Positions 8,814 through 18,950 of a DNA stretch of 64,000 nt are shown one piece after another. Every line of letters starts with the position of its first letter. Within the stretch, counting starts at the first letter, position 1. Position numbers and translations under genes: made by a program. The notes beneath the pieces are model-generated. The model was not told the origin of the DNA. It did not search any database and saw only the letters and a list, made by a program, of their open reading frames with translations. Where the stretch lies: positions 1 to 64,000 of the forward strand of contig NZ_JFJZ01000026.1 of the NCBI RefSeq assembly GCF_002115825.1, given 5' to 3'. The DNA comes from Thalassospira sp. MCCC 1A01428 (GTDB lineage: Bacteria > Pseudomonadota > Alphaproteobacteria > Rhodospirillales > Thalassospiraceae).

Positions 8814-9746
8814 TCAGTCAGCTTTTTCCGCAGTTGGGGTTTTGTCTTTGCCGCCGGCTTTTTTACCGTCCTTGATCGGTACGACCGATGCCCCGGGTTT
8901 GGGACGGCGGATCATGTCAATCAGGCGGCCAAAGGTCGCATTCAGTTCGCTACGCGGTGTCACCATATCGACCATGCCGTGTTCCAGCAGATATTCGGCT
9001 GTCTGGAAATTGTCCGGCAGTTTTTCGCGAATGGTGTTTTCGATCACGCGGCGCCCGGCAAAGCCGATTTGCGCACCTGGCTCGGCAATCTGGATATCGC
9101 CCAGCATGGCAAAGGATGCCGAAACACCCCCGGTGGTCGGGTCGGTCAGCAACACGAAATAGGGCAGGCCCTTTTCCTTGACCTTCTCAATCGCCGCTGT
9201 GGTTCGCGCCATTTGCATCAGCGATAAAATGCCTTCCTGCATACGTGCCCCGCCCGATGCGGGAACAACGATCAGGGCTGCATCCTGGACAACAGCCAAC
9301 TCGGCCGCCGCCACAATGCCTTCGCCAACGGCCGTTCCCATTGACCCGCCCATAAAGGAAAAGTCGAAAACGGCAATAACGGTGGCATGGCCGCCAACGG
9401 TGCCATGGGCAACAGCCAGGGCGTCTTTGAATTCTGCCTTGGCCTGGGCTGTTTTCAAGCGATCGACATATTTTTTCTGATCGCGAAAACGCAGCGGGTC
9501 AACCGGCACCGAGGGCAACTCGATGGTTTGGTATTTGCCGCTGTCAAACATCAGTTCCAGACGGTCACGTGCGGAAATCCGCATGTGATGGCCGCAATGC
9601 TGGCAAACATGGTTGTTCTTGGCCAGGTCGCGATGAAAAATCATCTGTTCGCAGGACGGGCATTTGTGCCAGAGATTTTCCGGCACTTCGCTGCGGCGAA
9701 CAAGTTTCTGAATTTTGGGTCGGACGAATTCAGTCAGCCACGACAT
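8814..9746 (-). CDS. accD: acetyl-CoA carboxylase carboxyltransferase subunit beta
   Basis: AccD pairs with AccA to transfer carboxyl from biotin to acetyl-CoA, giving malonyl-CoA for fatty acid synthesis. The 310-residue protein has the N-terminal four-cysteine zinc ribbon (WHKCPSC followed by CQHCGHH). The crotonase-type carboxyltransferase fold follows, with FMGGSMGTAVGEG and PASGGARMQEGILSLMQMA, and then LTDPTTGGVSASFAMLGD, which contributes an oxyanion hole. The C-terminus is lysine-rich. It lies between trpA and folC, an arrangement conserved in many alphaproteobacteria. Confidence 0.97.
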   Translation of the reverse strand: MSWLTEFVRPKIQKLVRRSEVPENLWHKCPSCEQMIFHRDLAKNNHVCQHCGHHMRISARDRLELMFDSGKYQTIELPSVPVDPLRFRDQKKYVDRLKTAQAKAEFKDALAVAHGTVGGHATVIAVFDFSFMGGSMGTAVGEGIVAAAELAVVQDAALIVVPASGGARMQEGILSLMQMARTTAAIEKVKEKGLPYFVLLTDPTTGGVSASFAMLGDIQIAEPGAQIGFAGRRVIENTIREKLPDNFQTAEYLLEHGMVDMVTPRSELNATFGRLIDMIRRPKPGASVVPIKDGKKAGGKDKTPTAEKAD

Positions 9747-9800
9747 ATCGGATATTGATCCTCGGTTTTGCCTAAATCGGTCTTGCTGGTGCGCGCAACA

Positions 9801-10649
9801 TTATTTGCGGGCGTTGCGTACACCATCGGCCAGTTCACGTACCAGACCAGAGACCACAAGGGCGGTGTTATCGGTGGCCTTGCCGTTTTCGTCAAGGCTT
9901 TCAGCGATTTTTGATACAATCGCCGACCCTACAACAGCGGCATCGGCCTCGCGGGCGACCTCGGCTGCCTGGGACGGCGTTTTAATGCCAAAACCGACGG
10001 CAATCGGCAAATCGGTATGGCGGCGCAGGCGCGCCATGGCCTCAATGATCTGGTCATTGGTGGCCGATCCGGCCCCGGTGACACCGGCAACCGACACATA
10101 ATAAACAAAGCCACTGGTGTTTTGCACCAGTTTGGGCAGGCGTTTATCATCCGATGTTGGCGTGGTCAGGCGAATAAAGCTAAGACCTTTTTCCACGGTG
10201 GGAATGCAAAGCTCGCTATCTTCTTCGGGCGGCAGGTCAACAACGATCAGGCCGTCAACCCCGGCATTGCGGGCATCTTCCAGAAATTCGTTCACGCCGT
10301 AAATGTAGATCGGGTTGTAATAGCCCATTAAAATAATCGGCGTTTCATGGTCGTGATCGCGAAAACCGCGCACCAGCGACAGGGTTTTGCGCATATGCAT
10401 GCCTGCGGCCAAGGCCCGGTTCGATGCTTCCTGAATGGCGGGGCCATCGGCCATTGGATCGGTAAAGGGCATGCCCAGTTCGATCACATCCGCACCGGCT
10501 GCGGGCAGGGATTTTAAAATTTCAAACGAGGTTTCCGGGTCCGGGTCGCCTGCGGTGATAAAGGTAACCAGCCCGGCGCGGTTTTCTGCGCGCAGTTTTT
10601 CGAACCGTTTGGCGATGCGGTCCTTGCCGCCAATGATTGCGTCGCTCAC
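9801..10649 (-). CDS. trpA: tryptophan synthase alpha subunit
   Basis: TrpA cleaves indole-3-glycerol phosphate and passes indole to TrpB. The protein is 282 residues. The catalytic Glu lies in [19 protein letters not shown] and the catalytic Asp in the following strand region ([12 protein letters not shown]). The phosphate-binding loop is near the C-terminal half ([11 protein letters not shown]). It starts with GTG, and that GTGA overlaps the trpB stop, indicating translational coupling. The trp genes precede accD and folC on the same strand. Confidence 0.97.
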   Translation of the reverse strand: MSDAIIGGKDRIAKRFEKLRAENRAGLVTFITAGDPDPETSFEILKSLPAAGADVIELGMPFTDPMADGPAIQEASNRALAAGMHMRKTLSLVRGFRDHDHETPIILMGYYNPIYIYGVNEFLEDARNAGVDGLIVVDLPPEEDSELCIPTVEKGLSFIRLTTPTSDDKRLPKLVQNTSGFVYYVSVAGVTGAGSATNDQIIEAMARLRRHTDLPIAVGFGIKTPSQAAEVAREADAAVVGSAIVSKIAESLDENGKATDNTALVVSGLVRELADGVRNARK

Positions 10650-11869
10650 AGTTTGACTCCCAGTGCTTCAGCCACGGTAAAGATATCCTTGTCGCCCCGG
10701 CCGCTCAGGCACATCAGAACGATCTGGTCTTTGTTCATTTTTGGCGCGGTCTTAATGATCTGCGCGATGGCATGGGCACATTCCAGGGCGGGAATGATGC
10801 CTTCCTTTTCTGAACACAGGGTAAAGGCCGACAGGGCTTCTTTATCCGTGATCGACACGTAATTGACCCGGCCGATGTCTTTTAACCATGAATGTTCGGG
10901 GCCGATGCCGGGGTAATCCAGCCCGGCGGAAATCGAATCGGCTTCCTTGATCTGGCCGTCATCATCCATCAGCAAATAGGTACGGTTGCCGTGTAAAACA
11001 CCCGGGCGTCCTGCGGTCAGGCTGGCGGCATGGTGGCCGGTATGCACCCCATGGCCTGCGGCCTCGACACCGGTAATGGCAACGTCCTTGTCATCAAGGA
11101 ACGGATGGAACAGGCCCATGGCGTTTGATCCGCCGCCAACGGCTGCGACCAGTTCGTCGGGCAGGCGGCCTTCGGCATCAAGGATTTGTTCTTTGGCTTC
11201 GTTGCCGATCACACATTGAAAATCGCGGACCAGTTCGGGGTAGGGATGGGGCCCGGCCACGGTGCCAATGATGTAAAATGTATCGGAAACGTTGGTCACC
11301 CAGTCGCGCAGGGCTTCGTTCATCGCATCTTTAAGCGAACGTGAACCCGATGTAACCGGTTTAACCTCGGCGCCCAGCAGGCGCATCCGAAACACGTTGG
11401 GCGATTGGCGTTCAATGTCCTTTGCACCCATGTAAATGGTGCAGGGCAGGCCAAAACGGGCACAGACAGTGGCGGTTGCCACACCATGCTGCCCGGCACC
11501 GGTTTCGGCGATGATACGGGTTTTGCCCATGCGTTTGGCCAGCAGGATCTGACCGATGCAGTTGTTGATTTTATGCGCGCCGGTATGGTTAAGGTCTTCG
11601 CGCTTGAAATATATTTTTGCCCCGCCCAGATGGTCGCTAAGCCCCTGCGCGTAATAAAGCGGGTTGGGCCGGCTCACATAATATTTCAGGAAATAATCCA
11701 TTTCCTTGCGAAATGCGGGGTCTTCCCTGGCGTCCTTATAGGCTTGCTCAAGTTCGAGGATCAGCGGCATCAGGGTTTCGGCGACAAACCGGCCACCAAA
11801 CTGGCCAAAATGCCCTTCCGGGTCTGGCAGGGTGCGAAAACTGTTTATCGAATTTGGAGCAGACGTCAT
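10646..11869 (-). CDS. trpB: tryptophan synthase beta subunit
   Basis: TrpB is the PLP enzyme that joins indole and serine to make tryptophan. It is 407 residues. The PLP-binding Lys is in [17 protein letters not shown] follows, and the glycine-rich phosphate loop GGGSNAMG lies in the second half. CLSGRGDKD near the C-terminus completes the family pattern. It overlaps trpA by four bases. No trpF lies directly upstream; the next gene on this strand is a small zinc protein 123 bases away. Confidence 0.98.
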   Translation of the reverse strand: MTSAPNSINSFRTLPDPEGHFGQFGGRFVAETLMPLILELEQAYKDAREDPAFRKEMDYFLKYYVSRPNPLYYAQGLSDHLGGAKIYFKREDLNHTGAHKINNCIGQILLAKRMGKTRIIAETGAGQHGVATATVCARFGLPCTIYMGAKDIERQSPNVFRMRLLGAEVKPVTSGSRSLKDAMNEALRDWVTNVSDTFYIIGTVAGPHPYPELVRDFQCVIGNEAKEQILDAEGRLPDELVAAVGGGSNAMGLFHPFLDDKDVAITGVEAAGHGVHTGHHAASLTAGRPGVLHGNRTYLLMDDDGQIKEADSISAGLDYPGIGPEHSWLKDIGRVNYVSITDKEALSAFTLCSEKEGIIPALECAHAIAQIIKTAPKMNKDQIVLMCLSGRGDKDIFTVAEALGVKL

Positions 11870-11992
11870 GGATAGTCCCCGTTTTGGGCCGCAGCAACAT
11901 TACTGCGACGGGTGAGGCGGGCAGATCAGGATAAAACATTCCCGCACAAATACGGGCCTGCTGGCAGGCTGAAATGTGCAGGGCAGGCGACC

Positions 11993-12169
11993 CTAGTGGT
12001 CAGCATGTGCGAGGGTTTTGTCCAGGATATATTTTTTCGAGCAATACGGGCAGACCACCTCGCCTTTTTCCTCAAGATTGAGGTAGACGGTCGGGTGACC
12101 CAGATGGCCTTTGCCACCATCACAGGCAATATTAAGGCTGCCGACTTTGATTTCTTCGGTGATCTTCAT
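11993..12169 (-). CDS. zf-CHCC zinc-finger domain protein
   Basis: A 58-residue protein that is essentially one zf-CHCC domain, the fold of the mitochondrial complex I accessory subunit NDUFS6. It shows CDGGKGHLGHP followed by VCPYCSKKYIL, giving the Cys-His-Cys-Cys zinc ligands. Small stand-alone copies are widespread in alphaproteobacteria and are thought to relate to complex I assembly. The start is taken at MKITEEIKVG; a longer frame upstream reads as non-coding. It sits between the trp block and a divergent ABC ATPase gene. Confidence 0.88.
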   Translation of the reverse strand: MKITEEIKVGSLNIACDGGKGHLGHPTVYLNLEEKGEVVCPYCSKKYILDKTLAHADH

Positions 12170-12304
12170 ATATCTCGTTCCCAGTTTGCGCCGATATTGA
12201 CCCCGGTTCGACCGGGATGATACCCATAACGCACATTCAATCAACACTTCCGCATCGGTTTAGCGCAATTGCGCCATGTGGAAAAGAGCGGAGATCATGC
12301 ATTT

Positions 12305-13279
12305 ATGAATGCAATGCCCGATTATGCGATCGAGGTCGAAGGTCTGACCAAGGTCTATAAAAGCGCGCAAGGCGAAAAGCTTGCGCTTGATAACGTCTCA
12401 TTGAAAATTCCGCGCGGTTCGTTTTTTGCCCTGTTAGGGCCAAACGGCGCCGGAAAATCTACTTTTATCAATATCCTGGCGGGTCTGGTCACTAAAAGTG
12501 GCGGCACGGCAAAAATCTGGGGGCATGATATTGTCGATCAGATGCGTCTGGCGCGCTGCTCGATCGGCATTGTGCCCCAGGAACTTAATCTCGATGCATT
12601 TTTTAGTCCCCGCCAGGCAATGGAATTGCAGGCCGGCCTGTATGGTGTGCCGAAATCCGAACGTCGGACCGACGAAATTCTCGATGCGATTGGATTGCTC
12701 GACAAGGCGGATTCGTATGCCCGTTCGCTTTCGGGCGGGATGCGTCGCCGTCTTCTGGTTGGCAAGGCCATGGTGCATAACCCGCCGGTTCTGGTCCTTG
12801 ATGAACCGACAGCCGGTGTCGATATCGAACTGCGCCAGCAATTGTGGGCCTATGTAAAAGAACTCAACAAGGCCGGTGTCACCATTGTTCTGACCACGCA
12901 TTACCTTGAAGAAGCCGAAGAACTTTGCGATCAGATCGCGATCATCAACAAGGGCAAGGTGATTGCCCATGAAGATAAAAGAACCCTGCTACGGCGTATC
13001 GATCACAAAGCGCTGATCCTGACGGTAAAAGGCACAATTGGCACCATTCCCGACGCATTAAAGCCCTGGGGTGCCGAACAAAAAGGCGAAAGCCAGATTG
13101 CCCTGCATTACCGCCCCAGTGAAAACAGCATGGCGGATATTTTGTTGGCCATTCAGGCCAGCGGTCTGGAAATTAACGATCTTTCGACCGATGAAGGCGA
13201 TCTGGAAGATATCTTCCTGATGTTGACCCGCGAAAATAACAAATCGCTGGCCGAAGGTGCCGCCGGACAGGCAGCCTGA
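12305..13279 (+). CDS. ABC-2 type transporter ATP-binding protein
   Basis: An ATPase of the ABC-2 exporter class (YadG/NodI-like), 324 residues. Walker A is GPNGAGKST, the Q-loop is IGIVPQELNLD, the signature is YARSLSGGMRRRLLVGKA, Walker B is PVLVLDEPTAGVDIE, and the H-loop is LTTHYLEEAEELCD. The C-terminal 90 residues form the usual extra domain. The start follows a GGAGA at about -12. No permease gene follows: the next gene is a hydrolase behind a strong terminator, so the membrane partner must be encoded elsewhere. Confidence 0.92.
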   Translation: MNAMPDYAIEVEGLTKVYKSAQGEKLALDNVSLKIPRGSFFALLGPNGAGKSTFINILAGLVTKSGGTAKIWGHDIVDQMRLARCSIGIVPQELNLDAFFSPRQAMELQAGLYGVPKSERRTDEILDAIGLLDKADSYARSLSGGMRRRLLVGKAMVHNPPVLVLDEPTAGVDIELRQQLWAYVKELNKAGVTIVLTTHYLEEAEELCDQIAIINKGKVIAHEDKRTLLRRIDHKALILTVKGTIGTIPDALKPWGAEQKGESQIALHYRPSENSMADILLAIQASGLEINDLSTDEGDLEDIFLMLTRENNKSLAEGAAGQAA

Positions 13280-13337
13280 TATCAACGGATTGGTGAAAAT
13301 GCCAGTCAGCACGAATTGACGCAAAATTTTACGTCCG

Positions 13338-13376
13338 ATCCCGGCAGGATCATGCCATCCTGCCGGGATTATTTTT
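13338..13376 (+). terminator. rho-independent terminator after the ABC ATPase
   Basis: ATCCCGGCAGGAT (13338-13350) pairs perfectly with 13357-13369 around a 6-nt loop, followed by TATTTTTAT. Confidence 0.93.
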
Positions 13377-13458
13377 ATCTGACGGATCTTGCAAAAGAAA
13401 ATATGCGTCAGGGTAACAGGCCGTGTGGTGCCTTTGACGACCGGTGAACAGTGCGGTT

Positions 13459-14718
13459 ATGGATCTCGTGAAATTGAAAATTCCCGGTGTCAGGGATCAT
13501 GCCAGGGCTGTTATGGCCGGGGCCCTGTTGTTGTTGGTTGCGGGATGTGCGCCATCTTTACGCCCGGCGGGAAAGCCGATGGCGACGGTATCGTTTGTTC
13601 TGGGCAGCGACGCCGAAACCGGGCAGGACAGCAAACAGGCCATTAAAAATGTCGATATGGCCGATGATCTTGCCCATTGCTCGGTCAATGCCAACACCAA
13701 TACCAATGTCGGCATCAGCGCTGCGACGGATGTTCATAAACACCAAAAACTGTTTTTCCGCACGATAGATGGCACGTTACTGGCGTTACAGCGTTGGATG
13801 CCCGGGCCTGATGCTGTGTCTATTGTGTCAGGTGCTGCCTGTAAGGCGTCTGCAAAGGCGGATGTCGAACCCGGGTATGCGTCAGGGCAGGCTTTGGCGA
13901 CCGCGCCACAGGCGGTTATTTTGGGGCTGCATGGCTTTGGTGATTATGCCAATGGCTTTGCCGAGGCGGGGGCGCAACTGGCGCAACAGGGCATTGCGGT
14001 TTATGCCTATGACCAACGCGGTTTTGGCCGCTCGCCCACGCGCGGTTTTTGGCCAGGTGCCAGCAGCCTGGTCCAGGATGCCAGCGACGCCCTGCTGGTT
14101 TTGCATCACCTTTATCCGGCAACGCCGGTTTATCTGGTCGGGGTTTCGATGGGGGCGGCGGTGGCGACTATAACGGCGGCAAGTCGCCCGCATGTGATGG
14201 ACGGGGTTATTCTGGTGTCGCCCGCGGTATGGGACCGGGCCGACATGCCATGGTATCAAACCATGCCGCTTGCGGTTTTATCGCATAGCTTGCCGTGGTT
14301 ACCGGTGTCGGGCCGCGGATTGAAGATTTGGCCGTCTGATAATATCGAAATGCTGCGGCGTTTGGGCCGGGATCGCAATATGTTATCATCGGTGCGGGTT
14401 GATATGGTCGCAGGTGTTGCCGATTTAATGGATATGGCGCGTTTAAGGGCGGGGGATCTCGATTTGCCGGTTCTGGTAATGTCGGGCCGTAAGGATCAGG
14501 TTATTCCGCCCGATGTGATGGCGTCTTTTGTTCGGGATTTGTCCGGAATGGCAAAAACGGCATCCTCAACCAGGATTGATAAGGGATCGGCAACAATTTG
14601 TGTGTATGAACAGGGATATCACATGTTGCTGCGCGATTTGAACGGGCCTCAGGTGATTGATGATCTGGCGATGTGGATCAGGGGCAAGCCCCGCGATGAA
14701 AGCAGCCAATGCCGCTAG
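13459..14718 (+). CDS. alpha/beta hydrolase lipoprotein, lysophospholipase/monoacylglycerol-lipase type
   Basis: A serine hydrolase of the Hydrolase_4 (PldB/monoacylglycerol lipase) type, about 419 residues. The N-terminus ends in LLLVAGC, a lipobox, so the protein is probably lipid-anchored in the envelope. About 100 residues of little conservation follow. The fold then shows LGLHGFGDYA, YDQRGFGRS, the nucleophile elbow GVSMGA, the acid in SGRKDQVIP and the His in YEQGYHMLLRD. The start is either the GTG at 13444 or the ATG at 13459. It probably cleaves lysophospholipids or monoacylglycerols; the substrate is inferred from the family only. Confidence 0.87.
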   Translation: MDLVKLKIPGVRDHARAVMAGALLLLVAGCAPSLRPAGKPMATVSFVLGSDAETGQDSKQAIKNVDMADDLAHCSVNANTNTNVGISAATDVHKHQKLFFRTIDGTLLALQRWMPGPDAVSIVSGAACKASAKADVEPGYASGQALATAPQAVILGLHGFGDYANGFAEAGAQLAQQGIAVYAYDQRGFGRSPTRGFWPGASSLVQDASDALLVLHHLYPATPVYLVGVSMGAAVATITAASRPHVMDGVILVSPAVWDRADMPWYQTMPLAVLSHSLPWLPVSGRGLKIWPSDNIEMLRRLGRDRNMLSSVRVDMVAGVADLMDMARLRAGDLDLPVLVMSGRKDQVIPPDVMASFVRDLSGMAKTASSTRIDKGSATICVYEQGYHMLLRDLNGPQVIDDLAMWIRGKPRDESSQCR

Positions 14719-14863
14719 CGCGGATCGGGATTGCTTTTTGACCGCAACGCCAGGATCAGGTAACATTTTGAAGCATTTGAAAAATAAGGGCTGATTGACC
14801 ATCATAATACATCAGGAGATGTATTAGGTCCGGTTGGCCCGCTGCGGAAGGATCAGGACCGGT

Positions 14864-16600
14864 ATGCTGCGGACCGTTCGAGCAAAGTTCCTGGGTGTCG
14901 CGGGTTTTTTTGTCGTCTGCCTGACCATTGGAACCGGGTTTTCGGTGATCCAGTCTTTGGGTATCAATGGCGACCTTGAGGCGGTTTCGCGTTATGTTAC
15001 ACCGGTTAAAGATGCGCTTTCCGATGTGCGCGCCCGCCAGCTTGAACAGATTTCCCTGCTGGATCGCTATATGCGGGTGCTTGAAAGTGACGGTGCCGAG
15101 GCCTCGTTATTAAGCGGCATCGAAATAGAAATCAGCGCCAAACAAACCCAGATCGGACAGGCTTTTCGCAAGGCATTTACCTCGGCTGCCCTGGGGCGGG
15201 CGCAGGCCAGCACGCATTTTGACCAAGGGGTTTTGTTAAACCTTGACGTGCGGATGCGCGAATTTGCCGATATTTCCTCGCAATTTAATATCGGGGTGGA
15301 AAAGCTGCTCGATTCGGTGCGCGGGGGCGATATTTTAACCGCACAGCGCCAGGAAAACATTGTTCGCGGCATTCATCGCAATATTGTTTTGAACCTGCGC
15401 AGCGAAATTTTGCGCCTTGAACGTTATGTCGCCGAGACGGTTGAGGCCGTTTCCGAGCGCGAGGATTTTCTGATCCAGGCTGAATTTATCATGATGCTGG
15501 TCGCCGGGATTGTCGGGCTTGGTCTGGCCTATTATCTGGGGGTCGGGGTGGCGCGCACGGTTGCCGATACCACCAAGGCGATCAACAGCGTGCAGTCGGG
15601 CAAGCTTGATACCAATCTTGATTTTAAAGGGCAGGGTGACTTTTCGGCCCTTGCCAATGCCTTTAACCGGATGACGCGGGAATTGCGGGTGCGGTTTCGT
15701 ATGCGCGAACGGTTTGGCAAATATGTTGATCCCAAGGTGCTAAGTAATTTGCTGGCCCAGGAAACCGCTCTGGAAACCTCGCAAAAGCGGGTGATGACGG
15801 TGAGTGTGGTGAACCTGACCGGGTTTGACTGGCTGGCCGAGCATACCGAACCCGAACAACTGGTTGATTTCCTGAATGATTATCTGACCGCGATGACCGA
15901 GCCGATTTCGGGCCATAGCGGCATTATCGATAATTTCATTGGCGACCGGGTGATGGGTTTTTGGGGCCCGCCCTTTTGCAATGAAAAAAGCCATGCCTTG
16001 CATGCCTGTAAGGCAGCGCTGGAGCAAGTGGCCCGTTTTAACGCCCTTAAAACCAAATATGCCGACCTGATTGGCGATCATGGCCTTGATATCCGCATTG
16101 GTATTGCCACGGGCGAGGTTGTTGTTGGTTCGATTGGCACCGATAAATCGCGGGCCTATACCGTGGTGGGCGATTGTGTGAACTATGCGCACCGCCTGGA
16201 AAAAGCCAACCGGATTTATGGCACACGGATTTTGGCCTCGAATGAAACGGCGGATCTGGCATCGTCTGATGTGGAAATGCGCGACCTTGACCATGTGGTG
16301 CTGCTGGGCACCGAGCAGGTGGTGTATTTGTATGAAGTACTGGCCGAAAGCGGGCATTTAAGCGAGGAGCGCCGCGAATGGCGCAAGAATTACGAAACCG
16401 CGATGGGGTTTTACCGCGACGGTACGTTTGATCAGGCCTTTCCACTGTTTGAAAAGGTGCTTGAATTTAACGACGCCGATTTTGCCGCCCAACTGATGAT
16501 GAACCGCATGGAACGGCTGAGCCGGCGCGAGCAGGACCGCGAATGGAACGGCACCTGGGTGGTGCGCGACCCTTATGAACGGCGCGATGTGGAAAGTTGA
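14864..16600 (+). CDS. membrane HAMP-class III nucleotidyl cyclase homologue with altered active site
   Basis: A two-helix membrane protein of 578 residues. TM1 is at about 9-30 and a helical extracytoplasmic sensor region covers about 35-205. TM2 (FIMMLVAGIVGLGLAYYLG) is at about 208-227. A HAMP domain runs to about 280, then the cyclase homology domain (about 305-475) and a short helical C-terminus. The cyclase domain keeps the second metal Asp (IGDRVMGFW, D361) and the transition-state Asn and Arg (VNYAHRLE, N440 and R444). The first metal Asp (usual DIxGF) reads NLTGF (N317), and the usual base-recognising Lys (DKFIGD) reads DNFIGD (N357). It may therefore be inactive or have altered specificity. 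The ATG at 14864 was chosen over a TTG at 14834. Confidence 0.85.
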   Translation: MLRTVRAKFLGVAGFFVVCLTIGTGFSVIQSLGINGDLEAVSRYVTPVKDALSDVRARQLEQISLLDRYMRVLESDGAEASLLSGIEIEISAKQTQIGQAFRKAFTSAALGRAQASTHFDQGVLLNLDVRMREFADISSQFNIGVEKLLDSVRGGDILTAQRQENIVRGIHRNIVLNLRSEILRLERYVAETVEAVSEREDFLIQAEFIMMLVAGIVGLGLAYYLGVGVARTVADTTKAINSVQSGKLDTNLDFKGQGDFSALANAFNRMTRELRVRFRMRERFGKYVDPKVLSNLLAQETALETSQKRVMTVSVVNLTGFDWLAEHTEPEQLVDFLNDYLTAMTEPISGHSGIIDNFIGDRVMGFWGPPFCNEKSHALHACKAALEQVARFNALKTKYADLIGDHGLDIRIGIATGEVVVGSIGTDKSRAYTVVGDCVNYAHRLEKANRIYGTRILASNETADLASSDVEMRDLDHVVLLGTEQVVYLYEVLAESGHLSEERREWRKNYETAMGFYRDGTFDQAFPLFEKVLEFNDADFAAQLMMNRMERLSRREQDREWNGTWVVRDPYERRDVES

Positions 16601-16817
16601 TTACAAGATGATCGGCTGCACGCATGACTATACGCACATGAATATAAACGTGCGCCGGCGTTGTTTTCCGCTGTGATCTCGGAAAGCGTTTATGGCGCGG
16701 TGATGCGCCTTGGCGATAAAATCAATTATGGGGGGATGAATTGTTCAAAAACCCTTGCCCGCCCGATGCAAAACCTGTATCACCCAAACCGCTTGGTCAG
16801 AACAGACAAAGCCATGT

Positions 16818-16894
16818 GCACCCGTAGCTCAGCTGGATAGAGCGTTGCCCTCCGAAGGCAAAGGCCACTGGTTCGAATCCAGTCGGGTGCACCA
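16818..16894 (+). tRNA. tRNA-Arg (anticodon CCG)
   Basis: It folds as a complete 77-nt cloverleaf: acceptor GCACCCG/CGGGTGC, D-arm GCTC/GAGC, anticodon stem TTGCC/GGCAA with loop CTCCGAA (anticodon CCG), T-arm ACTGG/CCAGT with TTCGAAT, and an encoded ACCA end. It reads CGG. A T-run follows directly. It stands at the border of the AT-rich glycan block, and tRNA 3' ends are common integration sites. Confidence 0.97.
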
Positions 16895-17012
16895 TTTTTC
16901 CGCATGTTTTAATAAAGTAACTTTTTGAATTTCTGTTTTCTGCATTGGCACAAGAACAGGAAATTTCCGCAATTGTCTGTGGCATTTATGCACGCACGAA
17001 TTTTGTCTGCTA

Positions 17013-18950
17013 TCACGTGTTTTTGTCCGCCCATGCGTGGAGCATCAAAACGTCCCAGATATGGTACTGCCAGTTGGCTTTACCAGAGAGATGCTCTTCC
17101 CATTTTTGTCGGACAGGCGCGTAGCGGAGCAAATTGTGCCGTGCGAACGTTTCCGGTGACAAAAGGTTTTCGGCCCAATCTCTCAGCGGGCCTCTGAGCC
17201 AGTGGTCAATGGGAACGCCAAAGCCCATTTTAGGTCGATCAATGAGGTTTTGCGGAACATATTGATACAGTACCTGACGTAGAAGCCATTTTCCCTGCCC
17301 ATCCCGGATTTTCATGTTTTTGGGGAGGCTCCATGCAAATTCCACCACCCGATGATCCAACAACGGGACGCGCGCTTCAAGAGCCACTGCCATGCTTGCG
17401 CGATCAACCTTCGTTAAAATATCGTCCGGTAGATATGTTTGCGTATCAAGATATTGCATACGGGCAATAAAATCGGGAATTTGACGGTCAAGGTTAGCAT
17501 CCCACAGAAGACCGTGATTTTCTTGCCCGCCGATAACAATATCATTGGGCTCTGGCCAATGGCTGATCATGCTACGGTAAAGCGCGCCGTCGTCATCATG
17601 AAGTAACTCGGCCATCTTATGAAGGCGTGCGCCAAGATTTTGCGGGCGTTTGTGCGCCGGGATACATTTTGCCGCCAAATTCCAAAAAGAAGTCGGCAGG
17701 GATTTGAGGCCGAGCCCCAAGGGATGACGCAGAACAGAAGGAATGCGGTTGATTTGATGGCTAATCTGGTTTGCCTGGAAATAACGGCTGTATCCGGCAA
17801 ACAGCTCATCACCACCATCGCCCGATAAGGCAACCGTGACATGGTTTTTTGTTAATGCCGATACCAGACAGGTCGGGACTTGTGAGCTGTCGGCAAATGG
17901 CTCATCAAAATGGTCAGCAAGGTTAGGGATAACGTCAAGGGCATCCTGTGCTGAAACATAAAGTTCCGTATGATCTGTACCTAAATGTTTAGCGACGCGT
18001 GCGGCATGCTGGGCTTCGTTGTATTTTTCTTCGTCAAATCCGATCGAAAAACTGCGGATCGGTCGATCACTTTGTTTTTGCATCAGGGCGACAACGGCTG
18101 AACTGTCAATACCGCCGGAGAGGAATGCGCCCAGCGGTACGTCTGAAACCATTCGTTTTCTGACGGCATCTGATAACAGGTCATCCAGTGCCATAATGGC
18201 ATCGTCGTCGTTTCCGGCAAACGGGTTACGTGACGCATTAGTCACCACATCATTCATATTCCAGAAGGGTTTTATGGTGTGCGAACTGTCTTCGGCCGAA
18301 AAGCGCAAGATATGGCCGGGTTGTAGCTTGAAAACGTTCTGATAGATTGTTTGCGGGCCTGCAATGTAGTTGTGGCGCATGAAACCTGCGACGGCATTAC
18401 GATTAATGTCAGTCGGGCAATCCGGGTGCGCACGCAACGCCTTTAATTCAGAACCAAAAATGATGTTGCGGCCCGGAGACAGGCTCCAATAGAGCGGTTT
18501 GATCCCCAGTCGGTCACGGACAAGCCACAGCTGTTTATCTTTCTTGTCCCAAATGGCAAAGGCAAACATTCCAATCAGTTTACGGGTTGTTTCTTCCACA
18601 CCCCACTGAGCACATCCCTCAAGAATGACTTCGGTGTCGGAATGACTTTTAAACGTACGTCCTGACGAGCTTAGTTCTTTTTTTAAATCGGGAAAGTTAT
18701 AGACCTCGCCATTATAAGCGATGACATAGCGGTTACAAGATGAAGTCATCGGCTGATGACCCAAAGGCGAAAGATCAATAATAGCCAATCGACGATGGCC
18801 TATCGCAATGCCATTTGATGCATCAGTCCAGATGCCATCATCATCGGGGCCACGATGCCGGATTTTATCATTCATGTGCCGAATTAAATTCGTGAGATCC
18901 TGCGTATTACTATTTGATTCAACATTAACAAATCCGCTTAAACCACACAT
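17013..18950 (-). CDS. asnB: asparagine synthase (glutamine-hydrolysing)
   Basis: An AsnB-type enzyme of 645 residues. Cys2 (MCGLSGF) is the N-terminal glutaminase nucleophile, with RHRGPDDDG and HRRLAIIDLS in the same domain. The synthetase domain has the PP-loop LSGGIDSSAVVA and later VALSGDGGDELFAGYSRY. In polysaccharide loci such proteins often amidate sugar uronic acids or related substrates, so it may not serve free asparagine; that is inference from position. It is the GC-richest gene of this block and abuts the next glycosyltransferase with no gap. Confidence 0.92.
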   Translation of the reverse strand: MCGLSGFVNVESNSNTQDLTNLIRHMNDKIRHRGPDDDGIWTDASNGIAIGHRRLAIIDLSPLGHQPMTSSCNRYVIAYNGEVYNFPDLKKELSSSGRTFKSHSDTEVILEGCAQWGVEETTRKLIGMFAFAIWDKKDKQLWLVRDRLGIKPLYWSLSPGRNIIFGSELKALRAHPDCPTDINRNAVAGFMRHNYIAGPQTIYQNVFKLQPGHILRFSAEDSSHTIKPFWNMNDVVTNASRNPFAGNDDDAIMALDDLLSDAVRKRMVSDVPLGAFLSGGIDSSAVVALMQKQSDRPIRSFSIGFDEEKYNEAQHAARVAKHLGTDHTELYVSAQDALDVIPNLADHFDEPFADSSQVPTCLVSALTKNHVTVALSGDGGDELFAGYSRYFQANQISHQINRIPSVLRHPLGLGLKSLPTSFWNLAAKCIPAHKRPQNLGARLHKMAELLHDDDGALYRSMISHWPEPNDIVIGGQENHGLLWDANLDRQIPDFIARMQYLDTQTYLPDDILTKVDRASMAVALEARVPLLDHRVVEFAWSLPKNMKIRDGQGKWLLRQVLYQYVPQNLIDRPKMGFGVPIDHWLRGPLRDWAENLLSPETFARHNLLRYAPVRQKWEEHLSGKANWQYHIWDVLMLHAWADKNT

